Assembly (NCBI GenBank): GCA_031213475.1
Contig: JARUPZ010000035.1
Coordinates: forward strand, 733,336-797,335
From: Nereocystis luetkeana
Taxonomy: Eukaryota > Sar > Phaeophyceae > Laminariales > Laminariaceae
DNA length: 64,000 bases
Direction of reading: 5' to 3'
The notes beneath the pieces were generated by a model. The model was not told where the DNA came from. It did not search any database and saw nothing but the letters and a program-made list of their open reading frames with translations. A program made the translations under genes and the position numbers. Shown in pieces: positions 39,601 through 46,626 of the stretch (position 1 is its first letter; each line of letters begins with the position of its first letter).

Positions 39601-42600
39601 AGGACCTACGCAGATGATCTGCTGAAGGTAGTGTAGATATATCGTGATCTTTCAGCCCAACGTGGGTTTTTTTGTATCATGTTTTTACGTGTCAAAGTAC
39701 TCTGGCACCTGATACGTCCCAATTGGAGCAACACAAATACCGTGAAAAAACAAAGAAAGAAAAATGCTCCACAGTCACGTCTCCATAACTCGGCGCTGAC
39801 TTACGTAGGGACAAGGGATTGTGCTGCTTGTCTATCATAAGCACGAGGTCCAGTGTCCAACAGCCAATCGCCCCCGGATTGCGCTTTTGTTGCAGTAGGT
39901 AGATATTCACGACAATCACACTTCTCCCTACGTCAGCGCCGACTTGATATGGAGAAGGGATTATAGCGTATATTGTACCTGGTATACTGGTATCTAACAG
40001 AAATTCGTACCACGACCTGCTGTTATATATGCATAATACACCTCTCTGTCTCCCGTGGGCGCGCGCTTCTGTGCATGTTTTTTCTCCGCTTCGACGTGAC
40101 ACGCCCCTTCTTGGGAACCGCATTGCGCATTGTACGATATGACTACTGTGTATTACTACGGAGGGCCATAGTAAATAGGACCTATGCCACACACAAAAAA
40201 CTCTTTAGATACCTATTTTTACTGACAATATTTGCTCCTATTCACTATGACCCCCCGCGTACAGGTCCCTAGGAGAGTGGGCCAGCCTCTTGGTGGAGGC
40301 AGAGGACGATGCGCCGCCCCTGGGCTCCGGGTCGGGGGTTTCTCACGTAAGCTACTCGTCGATAGAGCCGACGGTCTTGATTGCTAAGCTGTAACTACTG
40401 TAGCCCGTTGTATGACCTAGAGTGTGTGTGCGCGCGTGTGTGTGTCTTCCCTAAAACCTCCGGCGGATGGGAAGAAATGAAGCGCATTGACCCATTTAGG
40501 ACTGCAGCTTCAATTTTGGGAACACACCACTCAAATTATAAGTAGTTTCTCCCCCAAGTCGGGACTGCGGTCCTGAAAGGGTCAAGCTCGCCACGCTTCC
40601 GCGTATAAAAGCATCACACCAAGGTTGCATGAAAAAGGATGTAAGAGTTTTGGTGATTGTTTCGATCTCACAGCTTGAGGTGGTTGTAGCAATCTTTTGC
40701 TTCTTAAAAAAAATGTAAACGTATGCTTCGTGTGCCAATTTTTAATTCTGTTGCGCGGGTACCTCAAGTGGTATTTCACACGAAGCGTTTGTTCATGCAC
40801 GGTTGCCCCTCGCAGCGGACGTATGGCGGGGTGTTACCCTGTGCTTACATACGGCGTATCCCCTTGTCACGCAGGCGGGACGCATGTGACGTACGCACAT
40901 CGTGAAAAGGTAAAACGTGAGACCCCACGTGGCTAATTTTTATCGCCGAACGCGAAGGTGTGTGTGTACTGACTGGGTACTATCGACACGACACGACATT
41001 TATTCATGCGTTTCCCGTCAATGTGAAGAACAGGCCACGACTACGAGTATAGTTTTTTCCCCCTTGGGCCCTGCCCCTAAAAGTGGAATTGGGTTCCGCT
41101 GATGTGTTGTGTACTACAACCGAGTTGAATTGACACACGACACCCATTTTTGGGGAAACGTGGTGAGCTTAACTTTTTCTGGCCAAAAGACAAAAAAAGG
41201 TATATCTAACGATTTGGCGTTTGAGCCATTTATGGATACGCTCCGTAGTGCGCTCGGGAAGGGTTCCTGCCCTATCTCTGGCTGGCCAGCGCCTGATTGT
41301 ACCTATCGTTGGCTGGACGGTTCAAGGTACACCTCTTTATGCAAACTCAAGTCGGGCTTCACCTATTCTTGGCTCCAATTGTACCTGTAAATGTCTCAAC
41401 CTGCACCTACTGAGGGCCTCTTTTCCCAAGTAAGAAAACCTATCCTCGCTAAATCCCAGTTTCTCAGTGGGTTCTTACTGAGTGTGCGGTACGCTGTATA
41501 ACAATAAAGCAGTACACCCCCCCCCCGCAAAAGGGTATTTCACCAATTTTTCGTGTGATTTTTTTTCTACTGCTCGGGTCGCCTGGCCCCGACGGCGCCG
41601 TGTCCGTAATTCAGTTTTATTTTTGCCTCAATAGGGTTCGTCTGTTCGGCTGTCAATTAAGCTATCTATAAGCATAGTTGGAACCAAAAATAGGTGAATC
41701 CCAACTTGAATAGGCACAGAGAGGTGTACCTTGAACCGTCCAGCCAATAATAAGCACGGTCGGGCGCTGGCCAATCGGAGGGAGGGCCAGGAAGTCATTT
41801 CCCGGGTGCAATATGCATTGTACCTATAAATGGTTCAAAATAAATAGGCATACCTTTTATTGTCTGTCACACCCTTTTTTTTTAGGGGTTTTTGCCAAAA
41901 TCAGGTATAACTGGCCACTTTTACGCCAAAATCAGTTCCATGCTGAAAACAAGTACAAAACACACTCCAGGAGCTCTGCTATTGGCCAGGCTGAAATCGT
42001 AATTGATTTTGGTTCGAAAAGGCCAAGGTATACCTGATTTTTTCTACTCTGTCTAGCTTTCAACCGATTTCGGCCAACTTTGAACCAATCAGAGAGGCCA
42101 TACGTACACTTTTTTTTCTCTCCGTATGCGTCTGCCCTCCTTCGGTTGAAATTCTCCTTTAGAACCGCAGTCCCGTTTTGGGGACAAACTACTCGGAATT
42201 TGAATGGTTTGTCCCCAAAAACGGGACTGCGGTTCTAAAAGGGAGTAACGTATAAACTCTGTGCTCGTACGTCGTACGTAAAAGTACGTATGTATACCTG
42301 GTACATGCATACCTGGTATATGCGTACGTTGGTTTCACTTTTTCTTCTTTGCGGTGTGCGATGTGATTCAGATAGATAGTTGTTGTGATGTGTACTCTGT
42401 TGTCTTCTATTGTCACGGCAGTTTATACAGCACCATGGGTCGCACGGCATTTCCTCTGCACCACCCCGCGTCGAGGTGGTCTCAGGTTTTGTACGGGGAT
42501 ATGATTTCGTGCCGAGCAGGCTGCTCCGCGAGGATGGTCTAGAAGATTCAAAGCTGTCAACGGGGGCGGGGCGCCAGAATAAATACTCTTGGCGCTCCCA

Positions 42601-43771
42601 CCGGCGAGGCGAAACAAACGAAGCCTATTAGTATTGACTCTCTGCAGGCCCAAGAGGAGCCCGTGGTACCTGCACCCTACAGGAAAGAAAACAGTTCAGA
42701 TTTTGGAGGCCATGTGGCACGCTTAATGACCCAAGTGCATTTTTTTAGCCTGATTTTCATGGACATAACAACCGCTCGTGGCGCGTGTTTTTTTCTTGGT
42801 TTTAGATGTACCTGATTTTGGCTCAAACGGATGAGGTATACCTGATTTTGGCATTTGCCCTTTTTTTAGCGCATGCGCAGGGGGATTCAAAAATCAGAAA
42901 ACCCCCCCGAAAAACCAACAGTTTTCTTCAACTTCTCATGCGCGTTGACGCCATCTCGTACGTGCCATCCACAACATTTTATCTTCGGAGCCTGTCCCAC
43001 CGAGAAACCTACCCATCATGCATCGTCTCGGACCCGGGGTCAAGTGGGCTCGCGATCACACCGTCAAGCGTTTCGCACGAACCCATCACGCTCTCTTCGT
43101 CTGGCTCATCAATCAATCAATGTGATTAGAGATCAGATGCAGGTTGAGATACAGCAGAGTATCCCTTGCTTGGTTTGCCTGTTGAGCAGGTACTCATTGT
43201 TACTCGCGTAAATATATTGCCAACGAGAGAATGGCAGAAGAAGAAGAAGAAGAGCAGCTTTAGTCCTTTTAGAGCACGATGCTACTAAGACTGAGGACTA
43301 GAGGTTCGCTTTCCTCGCCCCAGAAACTCCTGGTTTCCATCTAAGATCTGCCTTTCAAGTCCATACAACACTTACTTACAGTAGTTAGTAGCCCCTTTAC
43401 TGCCGCCGTGCGCAGAAACGCGTGTTTACGTCAAATTCTTTGTAATATATATATATATGTTGCCAAAACGGAAGCTCGGCACTAAACGGTCTACTGCAAC
43501 TCGATTACCACCCTGGCTCGGCCATTGGACAATGTTGTTGTTGATGTTGTTTTTCCTCACGTAATTGATACGACCACAGGTCTGTACGGACCCTGGGCTT
43601 TGCACGAGAGTGCTGGAGGGGAGAGCTGTGCCGGGGCTGTCGCAAATCAGCGAGCGGGATCCGCCGCCAGGAGACGTGGATCTCGGGAAGGCAAGAAGAG
43701 AGCGAACGAACGGGTCTTTCCTTGTCTGTTGCCACAGTTGTTACAGCACTTACTTACTTGTCAATAGTTAG
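18232..43771 (+). CDS. MYCBPAP-pseudoPGK fusion protein, 17 predicted exons
   Basis: Predicted join: 18232-18431, 19050-19170, 20052-20189, 21414-21523, 23548-23738, 24202-24290, 27105-27455, 28492-29124, 29734-31104, 31494-32451, 33078-33281, 33850-34202, 35014-35355, 36316-36399, 37680-37849, 40265-40346, 43580-43771. All introns are GT-AG, every junction keeps phase, and the sum is 5589 nt (1862 aa). Residues ~108-1068 resemble the MYCBP-associated protein family: the EFRERSEEYQ segment, an ASH-like beta-sandwich (ATVTLRNSGSTVLFFSW), then LLPGET...FSFKS...GVFSDRW. Residues ~1175-1830 follow the whole PGK fold in order, with catalytic residues lost. MYCBPAP orthologues sit in the ciliary central apparatus of green algae and animals (family knowledge). 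A flagellar role here is inference. The start codon, exons 1-2, a possible extra exon at 25795-25917 and the exon 9/10 junction are the weakest parts. Introns hold MITEs, simple repeats and tandem repeats. Confidence 0.8.
19050..19170 (+). CDS. Fusion gene exon 2
   Basis: The acceptor is CATACAG and the donor is AAG|GTGGGT. It enters in phase 2 and leaves in phase 0, as its neighbours require. It encodes a charged stretch with QREMERYFRRLAGAEE, which looks helical. No domain was recognised. Support comes from phase and splice sites only. Confidence 0.45.
19745..19985 (+). repeat. SINE-2 body fragment (headless)
   Basis: It shares CTTCTCGCGATAAA, the GGATCTGAGTTAC block and the GATGGGACGACACAAAAAAA end with the SINE-2 body, but no tRNA-like head. 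It lies in intron 2 of the fusion gene. Confidence 0.6.
20052..20189 (+). CDS. Fusion gene exon 3, start of MYCBPAP-like region
   Basis: The exon is 46 codons, phase 0 to 0, with acceptor GGAGCAG and donor AAG|GTGAGC. It encodes an amphipathic helix (IGLTERLTMCREGNAMRQWE and RRQRDWHRVREHMATKIGK). This resembles the Trp/Arg-rich helix before the conserved 'LMxxxxEFR' segment of MYCBPAP proteins. Confidence 0.7.
20338..20612. repeat. ACT/CTG trinucleotide tract in intron 3
   Basis: A 270-bp mix of ACT, ACC and GCT triplets (CTACTACTGCTACTACTACC-type). It gives long poly-Leu, poly-Ser and poly-Val ORFs in several frames, none of them real. Confidence 0.9.
21414..21523 (+). CDS. Fusion gene exon 4, MYCBPAP signature helix
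   Basis: The acceptor is CTCTCCAG and the donor GTGAGT. It encodes APDDLVMSTGDEFRERSEEY followed by QLIQSAIPSHDKYSSDG. The pattern of a short loop, 'LVM.T.DEFR', then a Glu-rich helix ending near 'IP' is the clearest N-terminal resemblance to MYCBPAP. It joins exon 3 in phase 0 to read IGK-APDDL. Confidence 0.8.
23548..23738 (+). CDS. Fusion gene exon 5
   Basis: The acceptor TATTTTCAG and donor GTAAGC enclose 191 nt, entering in phase 2 and leaving in phase 1. The product includes WRDSEALALRRRQLAPALRG, reminiscent of the 'Trp...Arg-Arg...leu' helix in the middle of MYCBPAP. The rest is basic and Pro-rich. GC content is higher than in flanking introns, as expected for coding sequence. Confidence 0.6.
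24202..24290 (+). CDS. Fusion gene exon 6
   Basis: A pyrimidine-rich acceptor (CTTCTTCTACCAG) precedes 89 nt ending at donor GAG|GTGCGT. Entering in phase 1 gives ELLVRGQDLLEWAEVSSREY then FQLRRAQEAE. A 'GQ..L.W' pattern occurs before the beta-sandwich in MYCBPAP proteins (family recollection). Confidence 0.65.
24984..25031. repeat. (CA)n microsatellite
   Basis: An uninterrupted CA dinucleotide run of about 24 units in intron 6 of the fusion gene. Confidence 0.95.
25795..25917 (+). CDS. Possible extra in-frame exon between exons 6 and 7
   Basis: This is an open block in phase 0 to 0, so it can be included or skipped without shifting the frame. It would encode INKPAGVGMGKQTEAGDDDI followed by an acidic and basic tail, and end at GAG|GTATCA. 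The acceptor is weak (GGGAG). No family match was seen. It could be an alternative exon or chance. Confidence 0.3.
27105..27455 (+). CDS. Fusion gene exon 7, ASH-like beta-sandwich
   Basis: The acceptor CACGTAG and donor CAG|GTGGGT enclose 117 codons in phase 0 to 0. It encodes VISPKTLLIECDAGSETLER and then ATVTLRNSGSTVLFFSWSRV. This is the 'novel-strand, N.G.T.....W' pattern of ASH/MSP-like domains and specifically of MYCBPAP. A low-complexity Gly-rich loop follows, and the exon ends with RFFCYQ, which leads directly into exon 8. Confidence 0.88.
28334..28426. repeat. MITE-A copy 4, in intron 7 of the fusion gene
   Basis: It has the same arms and centre as copy 3, with changes in the left arm (CAGCCCCTTTTGGGGGGACA). 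It lies between exon 7 and exon 8. Confidence 0.8.
28492..29124 (+). CDS. Fusion gene exon 8, MYCBPAP core motif
   Basis: It opens in phase 0 with TKGTLLPGETATTSFSFKSV and then ESGVFSDRWRLET. The run 'LLPGE....F.FKS...G.F...W.L' is the most diagnostic MYCBPAP motif in the window. The rest is Pro/Gly-rich, includes a GGT-repeat-encoded poly-Gly run (28878-28916), and ends with a helix (FVKKVEEIVREVVRGVRTPI) before donor GAG|GTACGC. Confidence 0.88.
29734..31104 (+). CDS. Fusion gene exon 9, MYCBPAP C-terminal part with acidic linker
   Basis: The acceptor TTGTCTTCCCAG precedes 457 codons ending at DE|GTAAGA. It starts with IRRRQRKAFLATNSERGLYF TPRLYDGF; MYCBPAP proteins carry a similar helix after the sandwich. 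Later helices (LRTLRDMLQRLDCEEWDGAV; HPLLREQKALRAQWRRLVLD) also fit. Between them, residues ~925-995 are almost entirely Glu/Asp. That stretch is probably a flexible linker. Poly-Ala and poly-Asn runs mark low-complexity insertions. Confidence 0.85.
31290..31392 (+). other. Ambiguous exon-like block before the PGK-like domain
   Basis: A good donor (CTCAG|GTGAGG) ends this block. One frame reads AKEMDEMEQKKWTEKLDMLR, a convincing helix, but it ends in phase 2, which fits no downstream acceptor into the PGK frame. The other frame starts at CCAG|CAC in phase 0 and ends in phase 1. That fits an acceptor at 31542 (TTTTTCTGCAG), but its peptide looks less natural. Direct splicing 31104 to 31494 also works. 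Transcript data must decide. Confidence 0.35.
31494..32451 (+). CDS. Fusion gene exon 10, PGK-like N-domain
   Basis: The reading frame is open from 31239 to 32494. I place the acceptor at TTTTCCACAG (31493), phase 0, and the donor at GGTATAAT, phase 1. LTALRYEDIEGRRLILHADL aligns with the PGK opening '(L)..D..GKRVL.R.D.N'. SLRATAATVSTLLGMEVDFY aligns with 'SL.P....L..LLG..V.F'. ARVMMVERLG aligns with 'G.V...ENLRF'. Substrate residues are changed: Asn of 'DxN' is Cys, SHLGRP is SELAPS, and Arg of ENLR is Gly. A poly-Gly run (~32262-32307) lies in a loop. Confidence 0.82.
33078..33281 (+). CDS. Fusion gene exon 11, PGK-like
   Basis: The acceptor is GTCTTTCCAG, entering and leaving in phase 1. 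LGAMLAGVVDVVVLDAPRML corresponds to the PGK segment 'LA...D.YVNDAFG.AHR'. TPTTGLTVAG corresponds to '.AHAS..G'. The conserved Asp-Ala of 'NDAFGTAHR' is present, but the 'FGTAHR' block is not. The donor is ACCG|GTGAAA. Confidence 0.8.
33850..34202 (+). CDS. Fusion gene exon 12, PGK-like hinge and C-domain start
   Basis: It enters in phase 1 and ends in phase 0 at GAG|GTGAGA. SPDRPLLAIVGGGRLEPRIK and LIDGLLDLVDNLAIGGGLAA follow the PGK 'NP.RP.LAI.GG.KV.DKI..I..L...VD...IGGG.A.TF' block nearly position by position. This is the strongest single PGK match in the gene. The nucleotide-binding Lys of 'GGAKV' is Arg. A disordered Gly/Arg/Pro insert follows before ARRLLVKARKRGVE. Confidence 0.9.
34760..34992 (+). 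repeat. Three diverged tandem units in intron 12
   Basis: TTGCATCGAGCGTATACAAG, TTGCATAGAGAATAAACAAG and TTGCATCGAGTATAACGTGC each lead into TCTCAGTCT...AAGGCTGACCACGA-like sequence. The last unit ends just before exon 13. Confidence 0.6.
35014..35355 (+). CDS. Fusion gene exon 13, PGK-like
   Basis: The acceptor is ACCTGCAG, phase 0. The join KRGVE-VILPSDFVVGDLEV reproduces the PGK 'G(V/K)..LP.D.V.AD' strand across the intron, which supports both splice sites. A long Gly/Ser/Glu-rich insertion follows, where normal PGKs have a short loop. The exon ends at GAG|GTGATC in phase 0. Confidence 0.88.
36316..36399 (+). CDS. Fusion gene exon 14, PGK 'GLDIGP' segment
   Basis: This 28-codon exon lies between CGCCTACAG and AGG|GTAAGC. 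It reads TMDATLKDGVPKGFHAMDVG then PQTAAALR. It matches the PGK segment '(I)P.G..GLDIGP.(S/T)'. The basic residue usual after GP is Gln here. Confidence 0.88.
36637..36680. repeat. (ACA)n microsatellite
   Basis: Fourteen or so ACA/CAA triplets followed by CAGCAG in intron 14. Confidence 0.9.
37680..37849 (+). CDS. Fusion gene exon 15, PGK 'WNGP.G.FE' segment
   Basis: The acceptor CTCCATCAG is phase 0 and the donor GGAAG|GTAAAG phase 2. It reads GAVGRARSILWHGMLGVAEC then SAFQLGTREVLEAA and VVILCG. This matches 'A.T..WNGP.GVFE...F..GT..(I/L)..A......IIGGGD'. Asn, Pro and Phe of the nucleotide-site motif are His, Met and Ala, so ATP handling should be impaired. Confidence 0.9.
38463..38577. repeat. 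MITE-B copy 4, in intron 15
   Basis: The ends are TATTACGGGGGACCATAGTT and AACTATGCCCCCCCGTAATA. It has an internal TACCTGGTA motif. Confidence 0.85.
38625..38830 (-). repeat. SINE-2 body fragment, inverted
   Basis: On the minus strand it contains the CGCGGCAAAAAATGAAAGGC and GAAGAAAATAAATGGGATGG blocks of SINE-2, truncated at the head side. It lies in intron 15. Confidence 0.55.
38923..39013. repeat. MITE-A copy 5, in intron 15
   Basis: The arms CCCTTTCAGTACTGCAGTCC and GGGTCTGCGGTACTAAAAGG flank a CTCAACTT centre. Confidence 0.8.
40153..40258. repeat. MITE-B copy 5, abutting the exon 16 acceptor
   Basis: The left end is TACGGAGGGCCATAGTAAAT and the right end TATTCACTATGACCCCCCGC. The right end lies 6 bp before the AG of the exon 16 splice acceptor. 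Confidence 0.85.
40265..40346 (+). CDS. Fusion gene exon 16, PGK C-terminal segment
   Basis: The acceptor is GCGTACAG, entering in phase 2 and leaving in phase 0 at CAC|GTAAGC. It reads SLGEWASLLVEAEDDAPPLG SGSGVSH, where PGKs have 'D(S/T).A.........SHI(S/T)'. Its 5' end directly follows a MITE-like repeat (40153-40258), so the repeat supplies part of the acceptor context. Confidence 0.75.
40487..40584. repeat. MITE-A copy 6, in intron 16
   Basis: The ends read TTGACCCATTTAGGACTGCA and CTGCGGTCCTGAAAGGGTCA. The complementarity extends to TTGACCC/GGGTCAA, which suggests the full element is about 98 bp. Confidence 0.8.
41259..41800. repeat. Second inverted repeat, ~125-bp arms, in intron 16
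   Basis: TGGCTGGACGGTTCAAGGTA at 41310 is inverted at ~41735-41755. The similarity covers about 125 bp on each side (41259-41385 and 41672-41800), with a ~285-bp loop. Confidence 0.65.
42154..42244. repeat. MITE-A copy 7, in intron 16
   Basis: The arms CTCCTTTAGAACCGCAGTCC and GGACTGCGGTTCTAAAAGGG are almost perfectly complementary, including compensating changes (GAACCGC/GCGGTTC). Confidence 0.85.
43580..43771 (+). CDS. Fusion gene exon 17, PGK C-terminal tail and stop
   Basis: The acceptor is ACGACCACAG, phase 0. VCTDPGLCTRVLEGRAVPGL aligns without gaps to PGK 'xSTGGGA.LE.LEGK.LPG(V/L)'. The Gly-rich phosphate loop STGGGA has become CTDPGL. The frame continues to a stop at 43769-43771 after a Ser/Cys/Tyr-rich tail unlike PGK. 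The tail may be real, or another intron may start within it. Confidence 0.78.
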   Translation, partial: VCTDPGLCTRVLEGRAVPGLSQISERDPPPGDVDLGKARRERTNGSFLVCCHSCYSTYLLVNS

Positions 43772-44449
43772 CTGTCGTCGTAATTTTTGCTGCGGGGTCT
43801 CATTTTCGCGACGTGTGTGAAGTTGCACTACGAATATTATCGGCCTAGTTTTGATTTCTTCGTGACCGCCAGGATGGACACGTGGAGGCCCTTGCTTTCG
43901 GATAATTCGCATGACTTTGACATATAACAACATTTTCGCCTGATTGAGAGCGTAGTATCTGATTGAGAGCGAGATTGCGCGATACGCTGTAGTAGCCGGA
44001 CTACCGCTGAGAGGTGGAGCTTGCTGTGTAGCTTGAATTGAAGGGCTAGCCCGTAGTTTCAAGCCGCTACCCTGGTCATCGTGTGGGAGTCTCTCGTTGT
44101 GGAGCTACAGCCGGGAGCAGAAGCTACAGTAGAGCCCACCGCCCGAGGCGAAACAGTTTGAGGCAGGAATAGCCAATCTGGGGAAATCTAGCAACTTGTC
44201 TAGCTCCTAGCTGCAGCATCTGATGACGATGACACGCATATGCTCGCGACGCTGCTGACGAGACCTTCAATTTGCGCCGCTTCTTGGAATAGCCCGTCCC
44301 CTACTTACCAAGAAATGGCAAGAGGCGTCTGGACCCGAAATTTCAATTTATTTGGCTCTCGCTCTCAATCAGATACTTCGCTCTCAATCAGGCGAATATG
44401 TTGTTATATCGGTATTTATTTCACTACAACAGTTGTTTTTTGTATTATT

Positions 44450-44800
44450 AAGGGGGACCCCCGGTGGTTCAAGTGGTTAACCTCGAATTCTACTTGTGTT
44501 TGAGTCCTAGGTTCGAGCCCCAGGTGGGTCGGACTTTTGATTTCATTTGCAAAAATCAAAATCAAAAGGATTCAATTAATTGTTGAGAGCGCCTTGCAGC
44601 GTGGGTAGGCACAATTCGATGCGAGTCGACGAGGGAAGAAAATATGCTGAAATCTTCTCGCGATAAAAATGAAGGCACGTACCGTAGCGGGAAGGGGGGA
44701 GAAGAGCCTGCTATGTGACCCCGGATCTGAGTTACCAGTTGGAAGGAGAGAGAGAAGAAGATGGGCGAAGATAATAAATGGGATGAGCAAAAAAAATAAC
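44450..44800 (+). repeat. SINE-2 copy with tRNA-like head
   Basis: The head GGTGGTTCAAGTGGTTAACC (A-box) and GGTTCGAGCCCCAGGTGG (B-box) resembles a Leu/Ser-type tRNA. A ~260-bp body follows (GTTGAGAGCGCCTTGCAGCG ... CGCGATAAAAATGAAGGCAC) and an A-rich end. The same unit occurs inverted at 12147-12489. Confidence 0.75.
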
Positions 44801-44814
44801 ATACTCGTATATAT

Positions 44815-45245
44815 ATAGTGTGTTATTCACATTAAACCGTTCTTTCTACCCGTCGACATCCAGCACAACCAGTGTCCGTGCCGATTCTTCAATCCTAGAA
44901 GAGATATCTTCTGTGGTCACAAAGCTACGCCACAGAGATACTACGTTGCCACGCACCAGGTATGCAGTAAGCACAGCAGTGGGCAACGCAATGCCATGTC
45001 ATCATACTAGATACGACAGACACGACATACACATTCTATGAAATAAAGAAACGAAAGGAAACAATCAAGCAAAGAGAAAACAAAAATGAAGAAGACAAAT
45101 CGAGAGAGAAACAAAAAAAAAATGGAAGCAAAAATAGAAGAAATAATCTGTCGTGCCCCCCCCCCCGCAGGCGAGGTGGCCAACCCTTGAAAAAGAACGA
45201 GCTGGAAAAAAAAGAAAAAAATTCAAAAACACCACTCCTTGTAAA
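44815..45245 (+). repeat. Repeat C, copy 1
   Basis: A ~430-bp unit starting TTCACATTAAACCGTTCTTT and ending near AAAACACCACTCCTTGTAAA. It is closely similar to the inverted unit at 11690-12105 and stands next to a SINE-2 copy in the same order there. Non-coding. Confidence 0.7.
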
Positions 45246-45338
45246 CAGAGTAAATAGGACCAACGTTGCACACAAATCCTGCATATTTCCCTATTTTTAC
45301 TAACAATATTTGGTCCTTAACTATGGTCCCCCGTAATA
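45246..45338. repeat. MITE-B copy 6 (left end missing)
   Basis: It starts inside the left arm (AGTAAATAGGACCAACGTTG) right after the composite element at 44.8-45.2 kb, and ends with ACTATGGTCCCCCGTAATAA. Confidence 0.7.
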
Positions 45339-45499
45339 ATAGTATCTGCGTTTATATTCATGTAATCTGATCTTCCTTGCTGTTCGTCAGTTTTGTTTGT
45401 ATATCACACCAAGCTTGCCAGCATGAGGTTTTGGGGGAAATTTCGATCTCACAGCTTAGATATTTGTTTCCCTCTAATACATGCCAGGTGGATACACTA

Positions 45500-45790
45500 C
45501 AGAGTATCCGCAGATACAGCGTAGATAGGAGGAAGTAGACATAGAAGGCAGATATACCTTGTGCATACTCGTAGGTTTCCTTTGTTTCCGGAGATTTCTT
45601 CTTTCAGGAATGTTTTGAGTTATCAACGTTCAAGCTCATGCTGCATGCACACTGTCGGGTGGGAAGCATAATAATAATAATAATAATAATAATAGTAACA
45701 ATAATAATAATAATAACAATGATAATAACAATGATGATGATAATAATAATAATTATAAAAATAATAATAATAATAATAATAATAATAGTG

Positions 45791-45834
<44 letters not shown>

Positions 45835-45840
45835 AATAAT
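45500..45840 (+). repeat. AAT-tailed repeat D, copy with long AAT tract
   Basis: GTAGATAGGAGGAAGTAGAC, TTCTTTCAGGAATGTTTTGA and CTCATGCTGCATGCACACTG are followed by ~170 bp of AAT/ATA units. Confidence 0.7.
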
Positions 45841-45845
45841 ACTAT

Positions 45846-45954
45846 TATTACGGGGGACCATAGTTAATAGGACCTATGGTATACATAAAAACCTATATAT
45901 TTAACTATTTTTACTAACAATATTTGGTCCTATTAACTATGGTCCCCCGTAATA
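45846..45954. repeat. MITE-B copy 7 inside an AAT microsatellite
   Basis: The ends TTATTACGGGGGACCATAGT and ACTATGGTCCCCCGTAATAA are perfect inverted repeats over about 27 bp. It sits between AAT/ATA repeats on both sides. Confidence 0.88.
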
Positions 45955-46354
45955 ATAATAATACTAATATGTCATGCGTTTGACGTTACCTCGCATGTCC
46001 CAAGCGGTCGATATTTCGATAGACTGACGAAACAGCAGATACTTCCCAAGGGCAAAGTGGGACCACCACCACACTAACGCCGGCGAACCAACCCAGAATC
46101 GTGCACCATACGCGCAATGTACAGGATACATACCCACTATTAATACTACTCTGTACAAAATTCTGGGTTGAACTGGATGGAAACGAAACAGCGAAGGATG
46201 CCCTTTCTTTACAAAAGTTACGGGTGGGCAAACTCCCCCATCCCTTGGCACAAGACCTCAGTTCAACCTTAGACTTGACGCACGTTGACGAAACGTGTTG
46301 TCACGATACTCGTGGTGTTTTATTCCGCGCCACAACTGCTTCAATACAAGGACG

Positions 46355-46356
<2 letters not shown>

Positions 46357-46389
<33 letters not shown>
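46357..46389. repeat. (TC)n microsatellite
   Basis: An uninterrupted CT dinucleotide run. Confidence 0.9.
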
Positions 46390-46391
<2 letters not shown>

Positions 46392-46626
46392 CCTTGCGTT
46401 TGACAGAGGTAGGTGCAGACTGTACCCATTTCATAGCCCACTACTACGTATAGATAGGCGGAATTGTAGGGGGCGTTCAGAATTTTCTCAGCATTATAGT
46501 ATTAATAGGAAGACTGAACGTGGCTCACTCTCTCGTCTACAATACAGTGGCACGCACGTGTCAGAAGAAAAAAAATGGGTCCCTCCCAAAACTCGTTAAA
46601 AAATCCAGCTGACTTTGATGAACTTC

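Noticed and set aside
39290-39680. Solo LTR of a retrotransposon
   Set aside because: The block looks repeat-like and starts near a TGGTATCA sequence, but I could not find TG...CA ends with a target duplication or a second copy.
44452-44530. Leu/Ser tRNA gene
   Set aside because: The tRNA-like head is part of a dispersed ~350-bp repeat found inverted at 12.1-12.5 kb.
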